9,264 nucleotides of DNA from Methylococcaceae bacterium (GTDB lineage: Bacteria > Pseudomonadota > Gammaproteobacteria > Methylococcales > Methylococcaceae), in assembly GCA_028678445.1 (NCBI GenBank), contig JAJRDJ010000145.1, positions 1 through 9,264 of the forward strand, given 5' to 3'. Made by a program: the position numbers and the translations under genes. The notes beneath the pieces were generated by a model. The model was not told where the DNA came from, did no database searches, and saw only the letters and a program-made list of their open reading frames with translations. The stretch's first letter is position 1, and every line of letters starts with the position of its first letter. Of the stretch, positions 1-6,904 are shown piece by piece.

Positions 1-2
1 AT

Positions 3-665
3 AATCACCAATCAGTCAGTCCTACACCTCAGCCAGAACTGTCATGCTATCGTTACTCAGCGGCACCGAGCGCTACCTGGAGGGTCTTTTTTTTCGGTTC
101 TGTGGTATTGGCCGGAATACTGGTCTTGTTCTGGCAATTTCACGCCGAGCTGAATAGCCTGGAGTCACGGCTTTTCATGGAAACCGGCAGCGGCGATAGA
201 CTCAGGGCGATGGATCAGCAGATGGGCGCTCTCAGGGACCGGCTGCATGGGCTGATGGCCGATTCGGTCGAGATTCGCCTCAAATCCCTGGAGCGTAACA
301 TTGCCGCAGGCAAGGTCAGCGGTGATGATCTGATTGTTTTTCAGACACTCCAGAATGACCTGAGGTCGCTGGAATCTTACGAACGGGCTTCAGGCTCGTC
401 CGGCCTTGGATCCGCGGCGCGCGAGCATCCGCGCTATCAGGCGGCAGGATTATCCGCTGGAGCGATGCTTGCGAATGGTGACATGCTGAGGGAGATTTCC
501 CGGCTCAGGACCTTGCTATATCTCTGTGTGACCGGTCTCCTGGCAGCGGGGGGCCTGGTGGCGGGGCGTTACTGGATAAGCTCACGCCATCCTTTGGCGC
601 TTAACAAACCAGCCGGCGACTCGCCGCAATTGTTGAACAGCCGCCGTCCGTCTGGCCATACCTGA
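3..665 (+). CDS. Two-pass membrane protein with coiled-coil loop, partial at 5' end
   Basis: I do not recognise the family. The frame has no stop from base 3 onward, so the gene starts left of the window. A GTG at 102 is the first common start codon in view, but it lies inside the first membrane segment and is unlikely to be real. Counting from base 3, residues 1-27 form a polar, Ser/Pro-rich tail ending in Trp-Arg. Residues 28-46 form a hydrophobic helix rich in Phe, Val and Leu. A charged stretch of about 70-80 residues follows, with spaced Leu/Met and many Arg, Asp and Glu, consistent with a coiled coil. A second helix lies at about 171-191, followed by a basic C-terminal tail. The likely topology is both ends in the cytoplasm and a loop of about 125 residues in the periplasm. 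Such a shape suits a scaffold or sensor-like envelope protein, but no catalytic motif is visible and I assign no function. The gap to dusA is about 115 bases, so co-transcription is uncertain. Confidence 0.7.
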   Translation, partial: NHQSVSPTPQPELSCYRYSAAPSATWRVFFFGSVVLAGILVLFWQFHAELNSLESRLFMETGSGDRLRAMDQQMGALRDRLHGLMADSVEIRLKSLERNIAAGKVSGDDLIVFQTLQNDLRSLESYERASGSSGLGSAAREHPRYQAAGLSAGAMLANGDMLREISRLRTLLYLCVTGLLAAGGLVAGRYWISSRHPLALNKPAGDSPQLLNSRRPSGHT

Positions 666-780
666 GCGGATGGGTTTGATGGCTGTGGGATTTTGCCCAA
701 CCTCAAGAACCGCCGCTAATTAAGACCCGAGTAATCTTTTCTCTCGCTGCGTTTTGTCACATCACAATTTTCCTGACGGC

Positions 781-1764
781 ATGGGCTTGCGGAGAATGCT
801 GGCCGTGGCGCCGATGCTTGACTGGACCGACCGTCATTGCCGTTATTTTCTGCGGCTGATTTCCCGCAACGTATTGCTCTATACCGAAATGGTAACTACG
901 GGGGCGGTGCTGCATGGCGACCGGGACCGGCTGCTGAGTTTCGACCCACTGGAGAAACCCCTGGCCATGCAACTGGGCGGCAGCGAACCCGACGCTCTCG
1001 CCGAGTGTGCGCGTGTCGTCGAGGCGTTTGGGTATGACGAAATCAATCTCAATGTCGGCTGCCCCAGCAATCGCGTCCAACGCGGCCGCTTTGGCGCCTG
1101 CCTGATGACAGAACCGGAGTTGGTGGCTCAGTGCGTGGCCGCTATGTCCCATGCCGTAACTGTCCCGGTGACCGTAAAAACCCGCATTGGCATCGATGAT
1201 CAGGATTCCTATGAGGAACTTGCCCACTTTGTCCGATTGGTGGCGGATGCAGGCTGCCGGACCTTTATCATCCATGCCCGCAAAGCCTGGCTGAGCGGTC
1301 TCTCGCCGAAAGAGAACCGTGAAGTTCCGCCCTTGCGCTATGACGTCGTAGAGCGGATCAAGCGGGATTTTCCCGCGCTTCAGATTATCCTGAATGGCGG
1401 CATTCAGAACCTTGATGAAGCCGAGGCGCATTTACCGAATTTCGATGGCGTGATGATCGGCCGCGCGGCTTACCACAATCCCTATTTGCTGGCGGCGGCC
1501 GACCAGCGGCTGTTTGGAGACGATTCACCCGTTCCCTCACGGCAGGCTATCATCGAAGGCATGCTGCCCTATATTCAGCGCGTGCTGGAGCAAGGTTCGC
1601 GCCTGCATGCGATAACCCGGCACATGCTGGGTCTCTTTCATGGCCAGCCGGGCGGGCGTATCTGGCGCCGGCATCTGGGCGAGGCGGCGAGTCAGCCGGG
1701 CGCCGGAGTTGAGGCGCTAACCGCCCTCATTCATGATGGGCTCCCGGGCCCTACGACCTCATAG
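781..1764 (+). CDS. dusA: tRNA-dihydrouridine(20/20a) synthase DusA
   Basis: This flavoenzyme reduces uridine to dihydrouridine at positions 20 and 20a in the D-loop of tRNA, using FMN and NADPH in the cytoplasm. The protein follows E. coli DusA nearly motif by motif. Numbered from the ATG at 781, it has APMLDWTDRHCRYF (10-23), YTEMVTTGA (34-42), the INLNVGCPS segment with catalytic Cys94, TVKTRIGIDDQDSY with Lys133, IIHARKAWLSGLSPKENRE with His165, and the phosphate-binding NGGI (205-208) and GR (227-228). The C-terminal helical tRNA-binding part keeps ITRHMLGLFHG. At 327 residues it is of normal family length. A TTG at 754 would add nine residues; the ATG at 781 is preferred because TTG is rare and the extra residues are unlike the family, but neither site has a clear Shine-Dalgarno sequence. 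An in-frame TAA at 721 rules out earlier starts. folE follows after 48 bases. Confidence 0.96.
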   Translation: MGLRRMLAVAPMLDWTDRHCRYFLRLISRNVLLYTEMVTTGAVLHGDRDRLLSFDPLEKPLAMQLGGSEPDALAECARVVEAFGYDEINLNVGCPSNRVQRGRFGACLMTEPELVAQCVAAMSHAVTVPVTVKTRIGIDDQDSYEELAHFVRLVADAGCRTFIIHARKAWLSGLSPKENREVPPLRYDVVERIKRDFPALQIILNGGIQNLDEAEAHLPNFDGVMIGRAAYHNPYLLAAADQRLFGDDSPVPSRQAIIEGMLPYIQRVLEQGSRLHAITRHMLGLFHGQPGGRIWRRHLGEAASQPGAGVEALTALIHDGLPGPTTS

Positions 1765-1771
1765 TTACGCC

Positions 1772-1788
1772 GCCAAGTTATACTTGGC
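1772..1788. promoter_or_regulatory. Perfect 17-base palindrome over a -10-like box, upstream of folE
   Basis: The sequence GCCAAGTTATACTTGGC has two perfect 7-base arms around a 3-base centre. It occupies most of the short dusA-folE gap and ends 24 bases before the folE ATG. Its centre contains TATACT (1779-1784), five of six matches to the sigma-70 -10 box. No good -35 box sits 16-18 bases upstream. No T-run follows the stem, so it is a poor intrinsic terminator. It could be a repressor operator on a folE promoter or an RNA hairpin at the dusA 3' end. The symmetry is certain; the role is inferred. Confidence 0.45.
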
Positions 1789-1812
1789 ACCCTCTTTCAT
1801 CGGTGACATGTG

Positions 1813-2370
1813 ATGCATACCAACGCAATGGAACAGTTGTTTTTCCAGCTCATTCAGGAGATCGGGGAAGACGTGACGCGGGAAGGACTGGTCGATACCC
1901 CCAAACGTGCGGCTGCGGCCTTTCGCTTTCTCAATAACGGGTACCACCGTAGTCTCGACAATGTGCTGAACAACGCCGTCTTCGAGGCTGATACCGAAGA
2001 CATGGTCATCGTCAAGGACATCGAGCTGTATTCTCTCTGTGAGCATCACCTCTTGCCCTTTATCGGCAAATGCCACGTAGCGTATCTGCCGCAGGGCAAG
2101 GTGATCGGCTTGTCAAAGGTGGCCCGCATCGTCGACATGTACGCGCGCCGGCTGCAGATTCAGGAGCGACTGTCCAACCAGATCGCCACTGCGCTGCAGC
2201 AGGCAATCAACCCCGCCGGCGTGGCCGTGGTCATCGAAGCCAAGCATCTGTGCATGATGATGCGCGGGGTGGAGAAGCAGAACTCGGTGATGACCACGTC
2301 TTCGATGTTGGGCCTGTTCCGCAAGCAGATCAGCACGCGTTCCGAATTCCTCAACCTGATCAATCGCTAA
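1813..2370 (+). CDS. folE: GTP cyclohydrolase I, zinc type (FolE)
   Basis: FolE converts GTP to 7,8-dihydroneopterin triphosphate plus formate. This is the entry step to tetrahydrofolate and, in many bacteria, to queuosine. The enzyme is a cytoplasmic homodecamer. From the ATG at 1813 the protein has 185 residues, somewhat shorter at the N-terminus than the roughly 220-residue E. coli enzyme but with a complete catalytic core. Visible signatures are REGLVDTPKRAA near the N-terminus, SLCEHHLLPFIGKCHVAYLP, KVIGLSKVARIV, RLQIQERLSNQIA and the C-terminal VVIEAKHLCMMMRGVEK. Cys76, His79 and Cys147 match the three zinc ligands of the canonical enzyme, so this is not the metal-flexible FolE2 type. 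A GTG lies directly before the ATG (GTGATG), so the start could be one codon earlier. Ribosome binding is weak (GGTG at 1802-1805). It lies between dusA and mrcB on the same strand, behind the palindrome at 1772-1788. Confidence 0.95.
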   Translation: MHTNAMEQLFFQLIQEIGEDVTREGLVDTPKRAAAAFRFLNNGYHRSLDNVLNNAVFEADTEDMVIVKDIELYSLCEHHLLPFIGKCHVAYLPQGKVIGLSKVARIVDMYARRLQIQERLSNQIATALQQAINPAGVAVVIEAKHLCMMMRGVEKQNSVMTTSSMLGLFRKQISTRSEFLNLINR

Positions 2371-2482
2371 TTTTAATGACCGCGTTTTCAGCCCCTGTGC
2401 GGATAAGGGCGCCTGGGTGAGGCTGTTCGAGAACGAGTTTCGGAACGGCGCGTCGTCTTGCCTGTATGGTTCGGGTGTTTGA

Positions 2483-4810
2483 ATGAAACCCGTTCGATCA
2501 GCGAAGCGGGGCCGCTCCCGGCGCCCTGCCAAAAAGCCGTCGCTGTTCGCGGCGGTCTTCCGGTTCGTTCTTTATCTGACCCCCTTCGTGCTGGCCGCGA
2601 TCCTAGCCTATGTGGGCTATCAGGATCGCCTGGTGCGCGAGCAGTTCGAGGGCAAGCGCTGGGCCTTGCCGGCGCGGGTCTATGCCGGTGCCGCTGAAAT
2701 CTTCGTCGGCTCCGTCTATGATGCCAGTGGCTTCGAGTGGTTGCTGGGGCAGCTTAAATACCGGAAGGATGCCCAATTATCGACCCAGGGCAGTTACATC
2801 CGGCTCGGGGATGAAATCGTCTTCAAGACCCGGGAGTTCAGGTTTTGGGACAGGGCGGAACCGGCCCGTGAACTTCGGGCCCAGTTCGCCGATGGGCGGG
2901 TGATCCTGCTGGAGGACATGAACACCGGCAAGCCGGTCGCCCTACTGCGGATGGAACCCGCCCAAATCGGCAGTTTTTATCCCGCGCAGCGGGAGGACCG
3001 GGTGCTCATCAAGCTGGATCAGGCGCCGGATACATTGTTGAAAGCGCTGTTCGCCAGCGAAGATCATAATTTTTATGCGCATCATGGCGTGTCCATGCGC
3101 GGCATTCTTCGCGCGGTCTGGGTTAACGCGCGCGCCGGCGGCATTGTGCAGGGTGGCAGCACGCTGACCCAGCAGCTGGTCAAAAATTTCTACCTCTCCT
3201 CCGAGCGTACCTGGTGGCGCAAATTGAATGAGATCGTCATGGCGATCATTCTTGATGCCCGCTATTCGAAGGAGGAAATCCTTGAAGCTTACTTGAATGA
3301 AATCTACCTCGGCCAGGATGGTTCCCGCGCCGTGCATGGTTTTGGTCTAGCCAGCCAGTACTATTTTGCCCGCGCCATCGAGGAGCTCGACCTGCACCAT
3401 ATTGCCCTGTTGGTGTCCCTGGTGCGCGGACCTTCCTATTACGATCCCTACAAGGCGCCGGAGCGGGTGCTCAAACGCCGCAACCTGATACTGGATGAAA
3501 TGGTCGCCCAGGGTTTCATCCCGCTGGAGGTTGCCGAGGAGGCTCGCTCGCACCCGCTGGATGTTGTCGCCGACCCCCACCAGTCCATCACCCGTTATCC
3601 GGCCTTCATGGACCTGGTGCGCCGCCAACTGCAGAAGGAGTACCGGCCAGAAGACCTGACCTCCGAGGGCTTGCGCATCTTTACCACCCTCGATGTGAGT
3701 GTACAGCGCCATCTTCAGGAAGCCATGCTGCAGAATCTCAACAAACTGGATAGACACCGGAAGCCAACACCGCTGGAGAGCGCCGCAATCCTGACGCGCC
3801 GGGGTACGGGGGAGATTGTCGGGTTGGCCGGGGCCCGCGACCCGGAGTCCTCGGGGTTCAACCGGGCACTCGATGCCAACCGCCAAATTGGTTCGTTATA
3901 CAAACCTGTTGTTTATCTCACGGCGCTGGAAGACCCGGATCGGTACACGGTATCCACCCAGTTACAGGACACGGCGATTCAGGTCAAGATCACCGGGACC
4001 AACTGGTTGCCCAAGAATTTCGACAACCGCGAACATGGCCAGGTCCCGCTGTTCAAGGCTCTGGTGCATTCCTATAATCTCGCAACGGTACGCCTGGGGA
4101 TGGAGCTCGGCATCGCCCACACCGCTCAGACGCTGCGGCGACTCGGGGTTGAGCGGCCCGTCGAGCTGGTGCCGTCGCTCCTGCTGGGCACCGCCATACT
4201 GTCGCCGCTCGAAGTGGCCCAGCTCTACCAGACGCTGGCCAGCGATGGCTTCGTGACTCCACTCCGTGCCATTCAGGCGGTCGTCTCGCCCGAGGGCAAA
4301 TTACTGCAGCGGTTCGGCATCGATGTCCGGCAGTCCATCGACGCTTCAAGCGTGTATCTTCTCAACACCCTGCTTAAAGAAGTCATGCGGCGCGGCACCG
4401 GTAAACCTGCCTTGAGCCAGATGCCGGCCAGCCTGGAACCCGCTGGAAAGACAGGCACGACCAACGATCTGCGTGACAGCTGGTTCGCGGGGTTCACCGG
4501 CGACTACCTGGGTGTGGTCTGGATCGGCCGCGATGACAATCAGCCCACCGGGCTGACTGGCGCGGAAGGGGCACTCAAAATTTGGGCTTCGGCGATGAAA
4601 GCCATCAGCCGCGAGCCCCTGGAGCTGGAAAAGCCCGATAACGTCGAGCTGGTCTGGGTGGATTCCGATCGGGGTGGACGTTCCGAGCCAAACTGTCCAA
4701 CCGCGATTCAGTTGCCATTCATCGAGGGGACCGCGCCGGATCGGGTGACGGGCTGCGGTGGCAAACCCACTCCGGTCAGACCGCGGGAGACCAATGATGA
4801 TTTGTTTTAG
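2483..4810 (+). CDS. mrcB: Bifunctional class A penicillin-binding protein, PBP1B type
   Basis: This inner-membrane enzyme polymerises lipid II into glycan strands (glycosyltransferase) and cross-links the peptides (transpeptidase); beta-lactams acylate its serine. In the 775 residues, a basic cytoplasmic tail (1-20) precedes one membrane helix (about 24-45). A region of about 60-160 fits the UB2H domain that marks PBP1B and binds activating lipoproteins. The GT51 domain (about 160-340) has SEDHNFYAHHG with catalytic Glu193 and GGSTLTQQLVKN at 224-235. The transpeptidase (about 400-710) has the SxxK box Ser471-Leu-Tyr-Lys474, the SxN box Ser530-Tyr-Asn532 and KTG at 656-658. All catalytic residues are present, so it should be active. 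Two cysteines in the tail (738, 758) could pair. The start is well bounded: the codon directly before this ATG is a TGA stop. No strong ribosome-binding site is visible. No LpoB or LpoP partner is in the window. The dehydrogenase gene begins 21 bases downstream, suggesting one transcript. Confidence 0.95.
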   Translation: MKPVRSAKRGRSRRPAKKPSLFAAVFRFVLYLTPFVLAAILAYVGYQDRLVREQFEGKRWALPARVYAGAAEIFVGSVYDASGFEWLLGQLKYRKDAQLSTQGSYIRLGDEIVFKTREFRFWDRAEPARELRAQFADGRVILLEDMNTGKPVALLRMEPAQIGSFYPAQREDRVLIKLDQAPDTLLKALFASEDHNFYAHHGVSMRGILRAVWVNARAGGIVQGGSTLTQQLVKNFYLSSERTWWRKLNEIVMAIILDARYSKEEILEAYLNEIYLGQDGSRAVHGFGLASQYYFARAIEELDLHHIALLVSLVRGPSYYDPYKAPERVLKRRNLILDEMVAQGFIPLEVAEEARSHPLDVVADPHQSITRYPAFMDLVRRQLQKEYRPEDLTSEGLRIFTTLDVSVQRHLQEAMLQNLNKLDRHRKPTPLESAAILTRRGTGEIVGLAGARDPESSGFNRALDANRQIGSLYKPVVYLTALEDPDRYTVSTQLQDTAIQVKITGTNWLPKNFDNREHGQVPLFKALVHSYNLATVRLGMELGIAHTAQTLRRLGVERPVELVPSLLLGTAILSPLEVAQLYQTLASDGFVTPLRAIQAVVSPEGKLLQRFGIDVRQSIDASSVYLLNTLLKEVMRRGTGKPALSQMPASLEPAGKTGTTNDLRDSWFAGFTGDYLGVVWIGRDDNQPTGLTGAEGALKIWASAMKAISREPLELEKPDNVELVWVDSDRGGRSEPNCPTAIQLPFIEGTAPDRVTGCGGKPTPVRPRETNDDLF

Positions 4811-4831
4811 CCTTGAAATCATGATGAAGTG

Positions 4832-5665
4832 ATGAGTACGACCAAGTCCATCTTGATCACCGGCTGTTCCTCGGGGATTGGTCTTTGTGCCGCCCGATTG
4901 CTCAGGGAGCGCGGTTACAGAGTCTTCGCCACGGCACGGCAAGCCGGGGATGTCGAGCGGCTCGTTAGCGAAGGCTTCGAAGCCGTTCGGCTCGATCTGG
5001 CCGATTCGGCTTCCATCCAGTCGGCGGTCAGTCAGGTATTGGCGGCCAGCGGCGGCAGCCTGTACGGTCTTTTCAATAACGGCGCCTATGGTCAGCCTGG
5101 CGCGGTGGAGGACCTCAGCCGCGATGTGCTACGCGAACAGTTCGAGACGAATCTATTCGGCACACATGAACTTACCAATCTTGTCATACCGGTCATGCGC
5201 CGGCAAGGCTATGGCCGCATCGTGCAAAACAGCTCGGTGCTTGGTTTCGCCGCCATGCGTTTCCGTGGCGCCTATAACGCCAGCAAGTTTGCCCTGGAGG
5301 GACTGACCGACACGCTGCGCCTGGAACTGGTAGGCAGCGGTGTGCATGTTTCGCTGGTGGAACCCGGTCCCATTCAGAGCCGATTCCGCGATAATGCCTA
5401 CCGCATGTACCTTACACATATCGACCGCGAGCACAGCCGCCATCGCGAGACTTACCAGGCCATGGAAGCTCGCTTGCAAAAGGAAGGCCCAGCCGTGCCC
5501 TTCACACAGGGTCCCGAGGCCGTGGTTGCTAAAGTGATCCACGCGCTGGAAGCGCTTCGCCCAAAAGCTCGGTACTATGTCACGTTCCCGACCTATCTGT
5601 TCGGCTATCTGAAGCGTATTCTGCCCGATCGCGCGCTGGACCACATAGTGGGGAAGGTGGGCTGA
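4832..5665 (+). CDS. Short-chain dehydrogenase/reductase, YbbO-like
   Basis: This is a classical-SDR-sized NAD(P)-dependent oxidoreductase of 277 residues with a Rossmann fold. Visible motifs are TGCSSGIG (10-17) for cofactor binding, Asn107 of the catalytic tetrad, Ser135 in NSSVLGF, and Tyr148-x3-Lys152 in the active site; EPGPI follows at 177-181. Arg36 after the second beta strand suggests NADP preference. The order of motifs and the C-terminal region with GPEAVVAKV and YLKRILPDR resemble E. coli YbbO, reported as an NADP-dependent aldehyde reductase, so reduction of an aldehyde or ketone is the best guess; the substrate is unknown. The usual NNAG motif reads NNGA at 82-85, a swap of two residues. 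It is not the pteridine reductase FolM as far as I can judge, despite the nearby folE. A GTG directly before the ATG could be the start instead, and an in-frame TGA at 4814 excludes earlier ones. It lies 21 bases behind mrcB and is probably co-transcribed with it. Confidence 0.88.
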   Translation: MSTTKSILITGCSSGIGLCAARLLRERGYRVFATARQAGDVERLVSEGFEAVRLDLADSASIQSAVSQVLAASGGSLYGLFNNGAYGQPGAVEDLSRDVLREQFETNLFGTHELTNLVIPVMRRQGYGRIVQNSSVLGFAAMRFRGAYNASKFALEGLTDTLRLELVGSGVHVSLVEPGPIQSRFRDNAYRMYLTHIDREHSRHRETYQAMEARLQKEGPAVPFTQGPEAVVAKVIHALEALRPKARYYVTFPTYLFGYLKRILPDRALDHIVGKVG

Positions 5666-5735
5666 ATGGGTAGTTCTGATCTAATTTATCTGGATATTCC
5701 GAGTGATGGATTATTCACCTTGCAGGCGTTTTTTT

Positions 5736-5739
5736 GAGG
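5736..5739 (+). promoter_or_regulatory. Ribosome-binding site for the GT4 gene
   Basis: GAGG lies four bases before the ATG at 5744, just after a run of seven T. It is the clearest Shine-Dalgarno-like sequence in the window, although the spacing is on the short side, and it supports this ATG as the start. Confidence 0.5.
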
Positions 5740-5743
5740 CTTT

Positions 5744-6868
5744 ATGAGTCCTGAACCCCGGCAATTGGCGATTCTTGTATCTTTCTCAGGCTCGGGTGGC
5801 GTTGAAAGAGTGGTGCTGAATCTATTGCAGGGTCTTGCTGCGCATGACATTCAAGTTGATTTGCTGGCCGTAGTCACCAACAAGGGCTGGCTTCCGGAGA
5901 TTCCCTGGCCAAACATCCGCGTTATTGAATTCAAAGCCAAGGGTTCACAAAAGGCCTTACCTGAACTGATGCAGTATTTGCGGAGGGAAAGACCCAAGGT
6001 GCTGATGGTAGCCAAGGACAGGGCCGTTCGCATGTCCGTTATCGCCCATTGGCTGGCCCGGGTCGACACACGGCTGGTGGGGCAGTTGCATATGAACATG
6101 ACAGGTTATCTCGCCAGTACACCCGCCCTTCAGCGGTGGACGCGCACGTTGCCCATGCGCTGGCTCTTCCCGTATCTCAATAAAATAGTCTGTGTGTCTG
6201 AGGGGGTTGTGGCGGATACGGTGAAGATCACGGGCATGCCCCGTGAGCGTGTGATCGCGATCCACAATCCGGTGATAACGCCTGAACTGCATAGAATGGC
6301 GGAGGAACCCGTCGATCATCCCTGGTTCAAGGAGACGACGGTACCGGTCATCATTGGCGTTGGCCGTTTGTCGCCGGAAAAGGACTTTGCCACCCTCATC
6401 AGGGCGTTCAGCCGGGTGCGAGAGTCAAGGAACTGCCGGTTGATGATTCTGGGCGAAGGTCCGCTACAGTCGCATCTGGAACGGTTGATCAACGAACTCG
6501 GGCTACAGTATTGCGTAGCGCTACCCGGCTTTCGCGCCAACCCCTTTGCCTATATGAAAAAGGCCGCGCTCTTCGTATTTTCATCAGCTTGGGAAGGTTC
6601 AGGCAATGTCCTGGTCGAGGCGCTAGCGCTGGGTGTTCCTTCAGTTTCAACCGACTGCGAATATGGCCCCCGGGAAACGCTGGAAGATGGCAGGTATGGC
6701 CCGCTGGTTCCGGTAGGCGACGATGAAGCACTCGCCAAAGCCATGATCGATACTCTGGACAACCCGTTGCCTCAGCAGATATTGCAGCAAGCCGTCACGG
6801 ATTTCACGATAGAAAGTAGCACTCGCCGGTATCTGGATGTGCTGTTTTCAGAGGTTCAATCCAAGTAA
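5744..6868 (+). CDS. Glycosyltransferase family 4 (GT-B fold)
   Basis: This is a retaining sugar transferase of 374 residues with two Rossmann-like halves, likely acting at the cytoplasmic face of the membrane on a nucleotide sugar and a lipid-linked acceptor. The N-terminal half opens with a strand and the loop GSGGVER (16-22), typical of GT4 acceptor-side domains. The C-terminal half has GVGRLSPEKDF (205-215), whose Arg208 and Lys213 would contact the donor phosphates, ILGEGP (235-240), and the E-x7-E motif Glu284...Glu292 in WEGSGNVLVEAL. DCEYGPRETL (304-313) resembles the DC..GPREIL segment seen in PglJ/PglH-type and related amino-sugar transferases; this hints at, but does not prove, an N-acetylhexosamine donor. 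It has no membrane segment. It opens the polysaccharide gene group, 78 bases after the dehydrogenase and 36 bases before the ligase/polymerase gene. Confidence 0.9.
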   Translation: MSPEPRQLAILVSFSGSGGVERVVLNLLQGLAAHDIQVDLLAVVTNKGWLPEIPWPNIRVIEFKAKGSQKALPELMQYLRRERPKVLMVAKDRAVRMSVIAHWLARVDTRLVGQLHMNMTGYLASTPALQRWTRTLPMRWLFPYLNKIVCVSEGVVADTVKITGMPRERVIAIHNPVITPELHRMAEEPVDHPWFKETTVPVIIGVGRLSPEKDFATLIRAFSRVRESRNCRLMILGEGPLQSHLERLINELGLQYCVALPGFRANPFAYMKKAALFVFSSAWEGSGNVLVEALALGVPSVSTDCEYGPRETLEDGRYGPLVPVGDDEALAKAMIDTLDNPLPQQILQQAVTDFTIESSTRRYLDVLFSEVQSK

Positions 6869-6904
6869 CCGCCAAACGACTATTGTCAACGGTCTATCTG
6901 TAAT

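Noticed and set aside
666..716. Nested short inverted matches (GCGG, GGTT, GGG with AACC, CCC, CCGC) after the first gene
   Set aside because: The arms are only 3-4 bases with large gaps and no T-run, so a terminator is not supported.
754..759. TTGTCA as a -35 box for dusA
   Set aside because: No -10-like hexamer is found 16-18 bases downstream, and it lies too close to the chosen start.
757..1431. Long reverse-strand open frame of 224 codons opposite dusA
   Set aside because: It mirrors a clear dusA coding frame and its translation shows no recognisable motif or normal protein composition.
1765..2076. Reverse-strand open frame opposite the start of folE
   Set aside because: It lies over the folE zinc-site region, which is firmly coding on the + strand, and has no motif of its own.
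2070..2420. Plus-strand open frame overlapping the end of folE and continuing into the gap
   Set aside because: It is the folE sequence read out of frame; the part beyond folE is short with no recognisable motif.
3347..3886. Reverse-strand open frame of 179 codons inside mrcB
   Set aside because: It is opposite the highly conserved PBP1B coding sequence and looks like a codon-bias shadow.
4346..4942. Reverse-strand open frame spanning the end of mrcB and the start of the dehydrogenase
   Set aside because: Both overlapped genes carry full family motifs on the + strand; the reverse translation is not family-like.
5703..5737. Possible terminator before the GT4 gene because of the seven T at about 5729-5735
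   Set aside because: The sequence before the T-run forms no stable GC-rich stem; only a 4-base GTGA/TCAC pairing is found further upstream.
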